Assembly (NCBI GenBank): GCA_009785015.1
Contig: WQXD01000003.1
Coordinates: 1 to 40,975, forward strand
Length of the DNA: 40,975 nt
Source: Oscillospiraceae bacterium
GTDB lineage: Bacteria > Bacillota_A > Clostridia > Oscillospirales > WRJC01
Direction of reading: 5' to 3'
This document shows positions 7,475-15,292 of this stretch, in pieces. The position numbers were made by a program, and so were the translations under genes. Below the pieces are notes generated by a model, which worked only from the letters and a program-made list of their open reading frames with translations, did no database searches and had not been told where the DNA came from. Every line of letters starts with the position of its first letter. The stretch's first letter is position 1.

Positions 7475-8503
7475 TTATTTGATTTTAATCAAACGCCTTG
7501 CCGCAAACAGCGCGCCAGCCGCGAAAATCACGCCAAGCAGCAACGCCGCCATGGCGTCGCCGGTGACCGGGGCCGCGGGAGTGGGAGCCGGGGCAGCGGG
7601 TTCCGGAGCGGGGGCCGGGGCTGCGGGTTCCGGAACGGGTTCGGGCTCTGGTTCGGGCTCCGCCGGGGGCGCGTAAGTGGCCGGGCCCAGGATGAGCCCC
7701 GCCCAGTTTGCGGGAAGCTCGCCGGGGTTGGAGGCTTCGTCGGTGTCGGCGTCGTCCCTGCCGAATCTGTCGTGCATGTTCATCTGGTTCCAGTCCTCGC
7801 CGAACAGATCCTCAGACGAGACGTTTGGAACCACCGGGGTAAATCTGAGTTTCAGGCCTTCGGCGATCGCGGGAAGCGAAGGCGTATACGCTTTGAGGTC
7901 CGACCACGGTACGGCGAGCTCGGTGATATAGACATCGCCTTCATTTGTCCCCGCGTATTTCCAGTTGCCTATGGCCTCGGGGTCGTCATACATGGAATAG
8001 ACGTCGTCCCTCCAATAACGCAGGGCGACTTTGGTCTCGCCGTTCACGTCTTTGTTCGCCCAGAAAGGCTGATAGGATTTTTCAAATTTGGGGTCGCCGT
8101 CATCGTACGCGATGAAAAACAGGGTGCCGTCGCCTATCCACGGCTCGCGCGCATGGTCATATGTAAAGTAGTATTCCTTGTCGAAACGTTCTTCGCGTAT
8201 GTACAGATACGATTCGTCCCACTTGAGCCGGTAAGTCACGGAAAGTTCATCGGGACCGTACATACGGTTGTCTTCGGCGCCCTGCCAGCGCCCGAATTCT
8301 TTCATAACTTCGTTGTTTGCATCCAGCACAAACGAAGCAGAATCTATCCAGGCATCGGCGGGATTTACCTTGCCGAGTTCTACCGGGATGACGAGTTTTG
8401 GCATGGTGAAGTTGTATGTGGGCGGGATGGCAGAAACCGGGATAAATGCGGCCAAAGTGGTGACAAGAAGCGCGAAAACGAGAAAAATGCCGATTTTTTT
8501 CAT
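7475..8503 (-). CDS. Cell-wall anchored CBM9-like surface protein
   Basis: The 342-residue protein has a signal peptide (MKK, hydrophobic core, cleavage likely after VSA at about residue 25). A domain of about 240 residues follows with the look of a family 9 carbohydrate-binding / DOMON-type beta sandwich (ADAWID, Trp and Tyr rich strands, GDGTLFFIAYDD, ITELAVPWSDL). Next comes a Pro/Glu/Ala linker with PEPEPEP runs. The C-terminus is a sorting-type tail: PVTGD, a hydrophobic stretch, then ARRLIKIK. The TGD form is a known variant of the LPXTG sorting signal in Clostridia. No catalytic domain is present, so it is probably a binding protein on the surface. GGAGGA lies 8 bp before the ATG. It is the last gene before the terminator at 7418-7465. 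Confidence 0.75.
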   Translation of the reverse strand: MKKIGIFLVFALLVTTLAAFIPVSAIPPTYNFTMPKLVIPVELGKVNPADAWIDSASFVLDANNEVMKEFGRWQGAEDNRMYGPDELSVTYRLKWDESYLYIREERFDKEYYFTYDHAREPWIGDGTLFFIAYDDGDPKFEKSYQPFWANKDVNGETKVALRYWRDDVYSMYDDPEAIGNWKYAGTNEGDVYITELAVPWSDLKAYTPSLPAIAEGLKLRFTPVVPNVSSEDLFGEDWNQMNMHDRFGRDDADTDEASNPGELPANWAGLILGPATYAPPAEPEPEPEPVPEPAAPAPAPEPAAPAPTPAAPVTGDAMAALLLGVIFAAGALFAARRLIKIK

Positions 8504-8552
8504 AAAATATCCTCCGTAAATTTAAAAATTATAAAAATTAGTGCGCTCAATA

Positions 8553-9401
8553 TTATTTGCGCCAGGTATGGCGCTGCTGCCAGCCGAGAACGCGAGTCGC
8601 TTTCTCCGTGGAAAACAGGGCTTCGCTGCCACTTAGCTCACTGCGGATTTCGGCGTCGGGAAAACACTGTGAAATCAGGGTTTTGGTATCGACTTTGGTG
8701 ATCGTGTCCTTTGCTATTATGTTGAATACGTCATAACCGGGGGCGTCTCTTTCCACTGCGAGCCGGAACCCGAGGGCGGCGTCGCGCATGTCGATATACG
8801 AAAATATGCCGCGCCAGGCGTCGCGGATGCTTTCTTTGGTGTCGTCGCGCTCCGACAGATGATGGAGGCTTTCCGGGTCTATCAGCCCGCATATGCGAAG
8901 ACAAATGATCTGCATATCCAAATTGGCGCGCGCGAAGATCTGCGCCGTTTGTTCATTGAGCAGCTTGGAACCCCCGTAGCAGTCCTGCGGGAGCTGCGGA
9001 TGCGCCTCGTCGATTGGCAGGTATTTGGGTTTTATCGGGTGTTTGGCGAATACGAAGCCGTAAGAGGAGTCCGTGCTCGCGTGTACGATTTTTTTTATGC
9101 CCAGGGACGCGGCGGCTTCAAAAACATTGTAGGCGATTTCAAAATTCGCGAGGAAAGTATGCCTCGCCGGGGTTATTCCCGGGCGCGGGATCGCGGCCAA
9201 ATTTATGACGCCGTCCGGGCGCTCTTCGGCCAAAATCGAATATACCTCGCCCGCATTTGTCAAATCGGCGGTCAGCGTGGGGCATTTGAGTTCGGATGAG
9301 GCGCATAGGTCCGCCCCGATTGCCGTATGTCCGTTTTCCTGCAATTCTTTCACTACCCATTTTCCGAAATTGCCGGAACTGCCCGTAACCAAAATTTTCA
9401 T
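8553..9401 (-). CDS. NAD-dependent epimerase/dehydratase (extended SDR)
   Basis: The 282-residue protein has the extended short-chain dehydrogenase pattern: a TGSSGNFG nucleotide loop at the N-terminus, an NLAAIP strand, a VHASTDSSYG segment with the catalytic Ser, and the active-site YGGSK (Tyr-x-x-x-Lys). I start it at the second ATG (9401), since GGAGGGG is 8 bp from it and only 2 bp from the first. The length is slightly short for a UDP-sugar epimerase (about 310-340), so a smaller sugar or uronate substrate is possible; uronate dehydrogenases have this size. It sits closely between the acidic protein and the CBM9-like protein. Confidence 0.8.
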   Translation of the reverse strand: MKILVTGSSGNFGKWVVKELQENGHTAIGADLCASSELKCPTLTADLTNAGEVYSILAEERPDGVINLAAIPRPGITPARHTFLANFEIAYNVFEAAASLGIKKIVHASTDSSYGFVFAKHPIKPKYLPIDEAHPQLPQDCYGGSKLLNEQTAQIFARANLDMQIICLRICGLIDPESLHHLSERDDTKESIRDAWRGIFSYIDMRDAALGFRLAVERDAPGYDVFNIIAKDTITKVDTKTLISQCFPDAEIRSELSGSEALFSTEKATRVLGWQQRHTWRK

Positions 9402-9420
9402 ATTCATATCCCCTCCAACT

Positions 9421-10152
9421 TCAGTTCGACAGCAGAAGGGCTTTTATACGGTCGGCGATTTTCGCCGTACCGGCGTTTGCCCTGGCGCGTATCAACAGCG
9501 CGCGCAAAAGCACGAGCACTTCTTCGTCTGTAAGATTTTTGACCGCTTCATCGGGCGCCGAGGCGTCCTCCGGGATTTCCGGCGATTTTGTATCTTCGTC
9601 TTTTATATAATAGCCGATGTTTTTCTCGAGGTTCAAAACAGGTTCAAACGTATCGTCGTCTTCGTCTTCGTATTCTTCATCGTCATCTTCGTCTTCGTAT
9701 TCTTCATCGTCATCGTCGTCATCATATTCTTCATCGTCATCATCGTCATCATCGTCGTCATCTTCATCTTCATCGTCGTCGCCGGCATTTGCCATATCGA
9801 ATTTTATGAGAAACTTTTCGTATTCTTGCCAAAGGGTCTTATAGCCCAATTTTATCAGAAATTCTTTCAGCAAAATTTCGGAATACGGCGCATTTTCGTC
9901 GGTGGCTCCGGTCAGATAAAACGGGTTTACGTCCAAATAGCGGGAGAGCATTATCGCCATTTTCGCGGTGATGCGTCCGGATTTTGTTATTTTCCCGATT
10001 GCGTTGTATATCGCGGGACCCGCGTTTTTCACCAATTCTTTTTTGTTTTCTTTATCCGCATTCGCCCATATTTCTTTCAGCCTTTCTTTTGTTTTTTCGG
10101 TGTCGGAACTGATGGTCACCTGTTTCAGCTTTTTGAAAAATACATCGTCCAT
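9421..10152 (-). CDS. HTH-like N-terminal protein with a long Asp/Glu tract
   Basis: The 243-residue protein has three parts. The first 100 residues are helical; the segment KSGRITAKMAIMLSRYLDV, followed by NPFYLTG, resembles the recognition and following helices of XRE-like helix-turn-helix domains. Residues 124-168 or so are almost only Asp and Glu with a few Tyr, in DDDDEEY-type repeats. The last 50 residues form a Leu/Ala/Arg-rich helical end. The start has GGAGG in front. The acidic stretch is coded by near-repeats of GAC/GAT/GAA triplets (about 9650-9780), so slippage could change its length. It may bind DNA or mimic it, but I cannot name the family with certainty and assign no function. 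Confidence 0.7.
   Translation of the reverse strand: MDDVFFKKLKQVTISSDTEKTKERLKEIWANADKENKKELVKNAGPAIYNAIGKITKSGRITAKMAIMLSRYLDVNPFYLTGATDENAPYSEILLKEFLIKLGYKTLWQEYEKFLIKFDMANAGDDDEDEDDDDDDDDDDEEYDDDDDDEEYEDEDDDEEYEDEDDDTFEPVLNLEKNIGYYIKDEDTKSPEIPEDASAPDEAVKNLTDEEVLVLLRALLIRARANAGTAKIADRIKALLLSN
9645..9785 (-). repeat. Trinucleotide-rich imperfect repeat coding an Asp/Glu tract
   Basis: On the plus strand this region is made almost entirely of cgt, cat, ctt and att triplets in recurring units such as cttcgtattcttcatcgtc (for example near 9658, 9688 and 9722). In the minus-strand gene it encodes the Asp/Glu/Tyr tract. The units are imperfect, with mixed synonymous codons, so it is not a pure microsatellite. 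Confidence 0.8.
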
Positions 10153-10191
10153 TTAAATTTTTCCTCCGTTTATTTTTATTATTATTTTACA

Positions 10192-10875
10192 TTATTTGCG
10201 GATTTCAAACGCCTCTTTGGTTATCGAGTAAGTGTAGACGGTTTTAAATCCGTCTCTCACGAAAAGCGCCTTGTGCTCCGTTTTCGCGTAGACCATCCCC
10301 ACTTTTTCCATAACTTTTTTTGACTGCGCGTTTCCGTCCAAAAAACGCGCTTCAATTGTTTCGAATCCGATATAATCGAATGCGAATTCCATTATTCGCT
10401 CCAGGGCCTCCGGGACCAAACCTTTGCCCCAGTATTTTTTCGAAAGCACATATCCCACTTCGCACGCGTTTTTGCCCGTATCGACCGAGGTGAAGCCGCA
10501 TGTCCCCACCAAGCTGCCGTTTTCCTTGTAGACCATACCCCAATCGTAAAACTGCCCGTTGTCGTACCTTTTTTGAATTTCCGCCATATGTCTTTTTGTC
10601 TCGCCAATGTGCGCGTGGGGCTGCCAGGTCAGATATTTCGTGACGTCCAGATCGGCGGAATACTCGAACATATCCGCGCAGTCGCCCTCTTCTATGCGGC
10701 GCAGCACAAGCCTCTGCGTTTCAAGGTTTGGTATATGCGAGAAAATTTCTTTTAATCTTTTGTTTTTTTTGTCTTTGGTGAGATATTTAAAATCGGTTTC
10801 GTCTGCGGTTTTATCGCCGGCTGCAAGGCGCGGCTTTTTCAAAAAAGACAGAAAAGATAAAACTTTACCAAACAT
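10192..10875 (-). CDS. GNAT family N-acetyltransferase (RimJ/RimL-like)
   Basis: The 227-residue protein carries a GNAT domain from about residue 48 (ETQRLVLRRI) with the acetyl-CoA loop EVGYVLSKKYWGKGLVPEAL and the closing NAQSKKVMEKVGM pattern, all typical of the RimJ/RimL type that acetylates protein N-termini or small amines. The first 45 residues are basic and not part of the domain. The ATG at 10875 has no clear ribosome binding site (the upstream bases are AT-rich), so the start is less certain than for its neighbours. It lies 33 bp after the UroD-like gene. Substrate unknown. Confidence 0.85.
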   Translation of the reverse strand: MFGKVLSFLSFLKKPRLAAGDKTADETDFKYLTKDKKNKRLKEIFSHIPNLETQRLVLRRIEEGDCADMFEYSADLDVTKYLTWQPHAHIGETKRHMAEIQKRYDNGQFYDWGMVYKENGSLVGTCGFTSVDTGKNACEVGYVLSKKYWGKGLVPEALERIMEFAFDYIGFETIEARFLDGNAQSKKVMEKVGMVYAKTEHKALFVRDGFKTVYTYSITKEAFEIRK

Positions 10876-10908
10876 ATATTTTTTTAATCTTTATATCACT
10901 ATATCACT

Positions 10909-12030
10909 TTAGAAAATCTTTCTCATCCTGTCGCAGTAATACCTCACGTTGTCCCATTTCGCGTGAGGGGGTATCCTGTGGTCGGGGCAGGGGATAAATC
11001 CGCCGAGTTCGACAAGGGGCTTCAGCCGCTCGATTTCCGCATCCACCGCCGCGAAGTCGAGCGCGAACACGTTTTTGTTCATCCCGCCCACCCCGCGCAG
11101 CTCTTTTCCGTATGCCTTGCGCCACGGCGCGATTTCGGCCTTCCAGGTGCCCACTTCTATGGGGAACATGGTGTTTACGCCGTTTTCGAGCCATATCAAA
11201 ACGAGCTTGTCTATACAGCCGTCGCAGTCGAGCGAGGCGATCTGCACGCCGTATTTGCGGCCCAAATCGGTGATTTTTTTGTAATTGGGGCCCACATGGC
11301 GCTCAAATACCGCGGGGCTGACCAAAGGGCCGTTTTTAAAGCATATATCTTCCCAGAAGTGCAGAAAATCGGGTTTTACTCCGGCCTCCAATATGGCTTT
11401 CATGTTTTCATAACACAGATTGCCGATTGTATCGATCATCTCGGCGTACAAATCCAAATCGTCCGCATACAGGTAAGATAGCGCCTCCACTCCGAGCATG
11501 TCGCGCACCGAGCCGTACAGGCTGCCCGCGTGCAGCCCCGCCGGATTGTTTTCCATCGCTTCAAATGCCGCTTTCACGCCCGCGAGCGCCTCGGGGCTCC
11601 CGTATCTACCAGGATCCGGCTGCAGTCTCGGCTTGTACAGCTCTTCCCAAGCCTGTCTGCCCGTCATCAGCGTTCCCACAGTCGAAGGTATCGAGCCGGC
11701 CCCGGGCCTCGTCTCCTCGATCAGCCCGTTGCCGTTTTGGTGCACTACAAACCCGTCGGGGCGGCGCTCCAATATCTTATACTCAAAGCCCGGCATGAGC
11801 CCGTTATGCCCGCTGTACTGCGCCGTCCAGCAAAAATCGAAACCGAGCTTTCCGGCGATCTTTTTGTCGGTTTGGTTGCCGTCGCCGTAAGTGTCCGCTT
11901 CTTCTTTGGTCAGATGGCCCTCCGCGTGCCATTTCTGCAGCAGCTCGCCCCAGTATCCGAAATGGACTATCGGCATTTTGTCATAATTCTGATAATTTAA
12001 AATCGCCATTGCGCGCTCTCTGTTGTTCAT
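10909..12030 (-). CDS. Uroporphyrinogen decarboxylase-domain protein (possible corrinoid methyltransferase)
   Basis: The 373-residue protein has the URO-D TIM-barrel pattern of the MtaA/UroD-like group: NNRERAMAILNYQNYDKMP at the start, a FLHFWEDICFKNGPLVSPAVF segment, and a C-terminal GGFIPCPDHRIPP. It lacks the N-terminal arginine/Asp features I would expect of the haem enzyme HemE, and no other haem genes are near. The Asp-Cys-Asp and CPDH segments could bind a metal, as in the methyl-transferring members. In anaerobes these proteins mostly serve methyl transfer to corrinoid or thiols, but no corrinoid protein gene is adjacent. A GGAAGG ribosome binding site precedes the ATG. It follows hflC by 37 bp and may be in the same transcript. 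Confidence 0.8.
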   Translation of the reverse strand: MNNRERAMAILNYQNYDKMPIVHFGYWGELLQKWHAEGHLTKEEADTYGDGNQTDKKIAGKLGFDFCWTAQYSGHNGLMPGFEYKILERRPDGFVVHQNGNGLIEETRPGAGSIPSTVGTLMTGRQAWEELYKPRLQPDPGRYGSPEALAGVKAAFEAMENNPAGLHAGSLYGSVRDMLGVEALSYLYADDLDLYAEMIDTIGNLCYENMKAILEAGVKPDFLHFWEDICFKNGPLVSPAVFERHVGPNYKKITDLGRKYGVQIASLDCDGCIDKLVLIWLENGVNTMFPIEVGTWKAEIAPWRKAYGKELRGVGGMNKNVFALDFAAVDAEIERLKPLVELGGFIPCPDHRIPPHAKWDNVRYYCDRMRKIF

Positions 12031-12067
12031 ACGATATACCTTCCTATTTTAAATAATTATTTGAAAG

Positions 12068-12961
12068 CTACGGCCCCACCAAAATCCGCGCGAGCAGGGA
12101 ATCCCTGTCCAGAATCACGGTTTTGGCGCCGGGTCCGCTCAAGGAAGCCTTCAGCGCGTCGAGTCCGCGCATAAAGCTGAAAAACTCCTCGCGCTGGGGC
12201 CCGCTGTACGATTCGGCCAGCAGCCGCATGTATTCCGCTTCGCCCTCGGCGACTATTTTTTCCGCGGCGGCCTTGGCGTTTGAAACTATTATATTCACTT
12301 CCCTGTCGACTTCGTTTCTTATGATATTCGCGTCTTTTTCGCCCTCGGACCTCTCAAACCTGGCCACGCGCTCCCTGTCGGATATCATGCGCTCGAAGAC
12401 GGCCTGCTCATTTTCGTGCGGCAGCTCAAACCCCTTGACTTTTATGTCCAATATTTCGATGCCGAACTGCGCCACTATTTTTTTCGCCTCGGTGGTGACA
12501 ACCACGTTTATATTGTCGCGGCTCTTTTCGTCGGTCGCGTCGATTATCTCGTTTTGCTCGAGCCTTCCCACGAGTTTTTGCAGCTCGTTGTAGGTCGCCG
12601 TGTCGAGCCTGCCCTCCGCATTGCTCACGGAGCCCAGCAGCTGCTGCCAGAATACGAACGGGTCGGAAATCCGCCATACTATAAAGCAGTCGACCGTCAT
12701 GTTTTTGGAATCCTTGGTCAAAAATCCCGAAGGCTGTATATCGTAAAACAATTTTGTCTTCGGAAAATATTTCACTTCGTCGATCACCGGGATTTTAAAA
12801 TGAAGCCCGGGGGATTCGATTGTGTCCACCACTTTCGAAAAACGTATGACCAAGGCGTATTCGTTTTCCTGAACCGTATAAAACGCGGACGAGAGAATCG
12901 AAATCGCAATCACCGCCGCGGCGATTATAACTATCCTGATCGTTATTTTTTTTGTATTCAT
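12068..12961 (-). CDS. hflC: HflC-like SPFH/band 7 membrane protein
   Basis: The 297-residue protein has one N-terminal membrane helix (about residues 7-27, starting TVQ after it) and a band 7 domain with SPGLHFKIPVIDEV and YFPKTKLFYD, followed by a long charged coiled segment (RFERSEGEKDANIIRNEVDR, AKAAAEKIVAEGEAEYMRLL). These are hallmarks of HflC, which forms a ring-like complex with HflK that holds and modulates the FtsH protease in the membrane. The start codon follows the TAG of the hflK-like gene directly, with AAAGGAG 11 bp upstream. FtsH is not in the window. Confidence 0.9.
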   Translation of the reverse strand: MNTKKITIRIVIIAAAVIAISILSSAFYTVQENEYALVIRFSKVVDTIESPGLHFKIPVIDEVKYFPKTKLFYDIQPSGFLTKDSKNMTVDCFIVWRISDPFVFWQQLLGSVSNAEGRLDTATYNELQKLVGRLEQNEIIDATDEKSRDNINVVVTTEAKKIVAQFGIEILDIKVKGFELPHENEQAVFERMISDRERVARFERSEGEKDANIIRNEVDREVNIIVSNAKAAAEKIVAEGEAEYMRLLAESYSGPQREEFFSFMRGLDALKASLSGPGAKTVILDRDSLLARILVGP

Positions 12962-13963
12962 CTAATTTCCGCTCCTTTCCGGGATGTCCGCCCCGATGAA
13001 ATCGTCCAAGGGTAAAATCATCGAAATATCGTCATTATTTGACCCCGCGTTTATATACACTCTGATCCCGGGCAGAACATTTTCGATCATTTCGTAATAC
13101 ATGCGCTGTTTGTGTATGTTCGGATTGGCGGCGTACTGCTCGTACATGGCGTTGAACATCGCCACCAGCATGAAAGATTCGTTTATCCTGTCCTGTTTTA
13201 AAAATTCGGCGTTCTGCAGAAGTTTGTCGGCTTCGGCCTGCGCCTTGGGTATATTTTCGTTTTTGTAGGCTTCGGCCTGGTTTCTCATGGTCTGCCTGTA
13301 CTGTTTGGCCGTTTCGACGTCCTTGAAAGCGGCGATGACCTCGGGGGTGGGCGGCTCGGCGTCCTGTATCTTTATGTCGTACAATTCCAAGCCTATGTTG
13401 TAGATGTCGAGCTCATTGACGATCAGATCCTTGATTTTGCCCTGTATCTCCGCTTTCCCTGTGGTCAGTATTTCATCCACTTTGTATGAGCTTATAATAT
13501 CCCGGATTCTGCTCTGGGTGATATTTTTGAGTATTACATCCGGTTCCTTGGAGGCGAACAGGTACTTGTAGGGATCGGAAATACGGTATTCCACGTAAAA
13601 ATCCACATTTACGATATTGAAATCCCCGGTTATCATTTTGCTTTCGCTGGGAATGGAATACCCGGTCTCCAAGTTGTAACCTATGGCCTGTTTGAGGGAA
13701 ACGTTGACATCTACGAGATACGCCTGCTGGACGAAGGGGATTTTGAAATGCAGCCCCGCGTCGATGGGCGTTCCCGTATATTTGCCGAAAGTGGTGAGCA
13801 CCGCCTGCTGCTTGTCGCTGACCATGTAATAGCTCGAGGAGATCAGCACAATCGCGATTATTATTATGACTGCAGCAGCCACGAGGCGCATCATCCTTTT
13901 TTTTGATTTCGGATCCATGGACTTGAAACTTTTGGTGTCCCAGCCATCGCGGTTAAAATTCAT
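12962..13963 (-). CDS. hflK: HflK-like SPFH/band 7 membrane protein
   Basis: The 333-residue protein has a short charged cytoplasmic head, one membrane helix at about residues 28-48, and a band 7 domain (AGLHFKIPFVQQAYLVDV, DFNIVNVDFYVEYRISDPYKY). The PPTPEVIAAFKDVETAKQ segment and a QAEAYKNENIPKAQAEAD coiled stretch follow, as in HflK. It lacks the Gly-rich N-terminal extension of proteobacterial HflK, as is normal for shorter homologues. AGGAGGT lies 7 bp before the ATG, and a promoter is seen at 14014-14042. It begins the long minus-strand run of genes that ends at the 7418-7465 terminator. Confidence 0.9.
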   Translation of the reverse strand: MNFNRDGWDTKSFKSMDPKSKKRMMRLVAAAVIIIIAIVLISSSYYMVSDKQQAVLTTFGKYTGTPIDAGLHFKIPFVQQAYLVDVNVSLKQAIGYNLETGYSIPSESKMITGDFNIVNVDFYVEYRISDPYKYLFASKEPDVILKNITQSRIRDIISSYKVDEILTTGKAEIQGKIKDLIVNELDIYNIGLELYDIKIQDAEPPTPEVIAAFKDVETAKQYRQTMRNQAEAYKNENIPKAQAEADKLLQNAEFLKQDRINESFMLVAMFNAMYEQYAANPNIHKQRMYYEMIENVLPGIRVYINAGSNNDDISMILPLDDFIGADIPERSGN

Positions 13964-14013
13964 CGATATACCTCCTGATTTTTTATTGTTGTTGTTATTG
14001 CCGCTTACAACAC

Positions 14014-14042
14014 ATTATACACTAATCCCAATTTTTTTACAA
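14014..14042 (-). promoter_or_regulatory. Promoter of the hflK-hflC run
   Basis: On the minus strand: TTGTAA, a 17-bp spacer and TATAAT, about 50 bp before the hflK ATG. It lies in the 128-bp gap after the cysteine desulfurase gene. Confidence 0.75.
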
Positions 14043-14075
14043 CAGTTTTTTTATGTCTGTGCAAAAAATTTTTGA

Positions 14076-14097
14076 CAATAACAAGGCCCCGTCATTG
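14076..14097 (-). terminator. Weak hairpin at the end of the cysteine desulfurase gene
   Basis: CAATGAC and GTTATTG can pair over 7 bp (one G-U pair) around a GGCC-containing loop, starting at the stop codon. The following bases are TCAAAAATTTTTT, which is a poor U-run for termination. Some read-through into hflK is likely if this is all there is. Confidence 0.3.
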
Positions 14098-15264
14098 TTT
14101 TTGGATTCTTTCCCACAGAGGGGACATATTGCGCAGGTATGCGACCACTTCCGGGACGGTTTTTATTATATACTCCATTTCCTCGGCGGTGTTGCAGTGC
14201 GAAACCGTGAGCCTGAGCGAACCGTGCGCCACCTCGTGGGGCAGCCCGAGGGCGAGCAGCACATGGCTCGGGTCGAGCGAGCCGGAGGTGCAGGCCGAAC
14301 CCGAAGAGGCGGCGATCCCCTTCATGTCGAGCATCAAAAGCAGGGATTCCCCCTCCACGCCTTCAAAACACATATTCACGTTGCCCGGCAGCCTGTTTTT
14401 CAAGTCCCCGTTGACTATGGAACGCGGGATTTCTGAGAGGGCGCATATCAGTTTGTCGCGCAGTTTTGAAGTATACTTCCCGCGCTCTTCCATTTTTTGG
14501 CAGCTTTCCTCAAAAGCGGCCGCCATGCCCGCCGCACCGGGTACATTCTCGGTTCCGGCCCGTCGGCCCCTTTCGTGGCCCCCGCCTTCAATCAGCCGCT
14601 CGGGGAGGATGTTTTTTTTGCAGTACAGAATCCCCACCCCTTTCGGCCCGTTGAATTTGTGCGCTGAAAGCGACAGCATGTCTATGTTATTTTCGCCGGT
14701 GTCTATATCTATGTGTCCGCCCGCCTGAACCGCGTCGGTGTGAAACGGGATTTTTTTGTCGCGGCATATCTGCCCTATTTCTTTTATGGGCTGTATGGTG
14801 CCTATCTCGTTGTTTGCGTACATGACGGTGACCAAAGCGGTATCTTCCTTTACCGCACCTTCCACGTCCTCCGGTTTCACGATCCCGTTTTTTCCGACAT
14901 TCAAAAACGTGACCTCATATCCCTCTTTTTGCAGCCGTTCGAGCATGTGCAAAACGGCGTGGTGTTCGATTTTGGTGGTTATGATATGTTTTTTGCCTTT
15001 TTTCGCGCCGAGTCTGAGTCCGGTTTTTATCGCCTGATTGTCGGATTCGCTCCCCCCGGAGGTGAAATAGATTTCTTTGGGGTCGGCGTTTAGGTATTTC
15101 GCCATTGTTTCGCGCGATTTTTGCAATGAGGCGGCGGCCTGCCGGCCGAAGCCGTGCAGACTGGAGGCGTTGCCGAAACAATTTTCCATCGCGTCAATCA
15201 CGGCGCTTTTTGCCATTTGGCTCATGGGGGTCGTGGCGGCGTTGTCCGCGTATATTTTTATCAC
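14092..15264 (-). CDS. Cysteine desulfurase (NifS/IscS type)
   Basis: The 390-residue PLP enzyme removes sulfur from cysteine to make a persulfide for Fe-S clusters or tRNA thiolation. It opens with YADNAATTPM and carries the cofactor Lys in SAHKFNGPKG (K203), the HTDAVQ segment, and the persulfide Cys in SSGSACTSGS (C325). The Cys loop is long, as in the NifS/IscS group rather than SufS. The start codon is GTG at 15264, with GAGGAAG 8 bp upstream. No IscU, thiI or mnmA lies next to it; its neighbours are a sugar-binding lipoprotein and hflK. Confidence 0.93.
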   Translation of the reverse strand: MIKIYADNAATTPMSQMAKSAVIDAMENCFGNASSLHGFGRQAAASLQKSRETMAKYLNADPKEIYFTSGGSESDNQAIKTGLRLGAKKGKKHIITTKIEHHAVLHMLERLQKEGYEVTFLNVGKNGIVKPEDVEGAVKEDTALVTVMYANNEIGTIQPIKEIGQICRDKKIPFHTDAVQAGGHIDIDTGENNIDMLSLSAHKFNGPKGVGILYCKKNILPERLIEGGGHERGRRAGTENVPGAAGMAAAFEESCQKMEERGKYTSKLRDKLICALSEIPRSIVNGDLKNRLPGNVNMCFEGVEGESLLLMLDMKGIAASSGSACTSGSLDPSHVLLALGLPHEVAHGSLRLTVSHCNTAEEMEYIIKTVPEVVAYLRNMSPLWERIQKQ

Positions 15265-15292
15265 TGTTCAATCTTCCTCTCTGCATAGAGCA

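Noticed and set aside
9645..9785. Possible CRISPR or phage repeat array
   Set aside because: The units are short, imperfect, in frame and without spacers; they code for an acidic tract.
9588..9844. Plus-strand Ser-rich and His/Arg-rich open frames
   Set aside because: They are mirror images of the Asp/Glu triplet repeat of the minus-strand gene. Neither has a ribosome binding site or a recognisable domain.
10909..12030. hemE (haem biosynthesis uroporphyrinogen decarboxylase)
   Set aside because: The general URO-D pattern is present, but the sequence looks like the methyltransferase-like branch and no haem genes are near.
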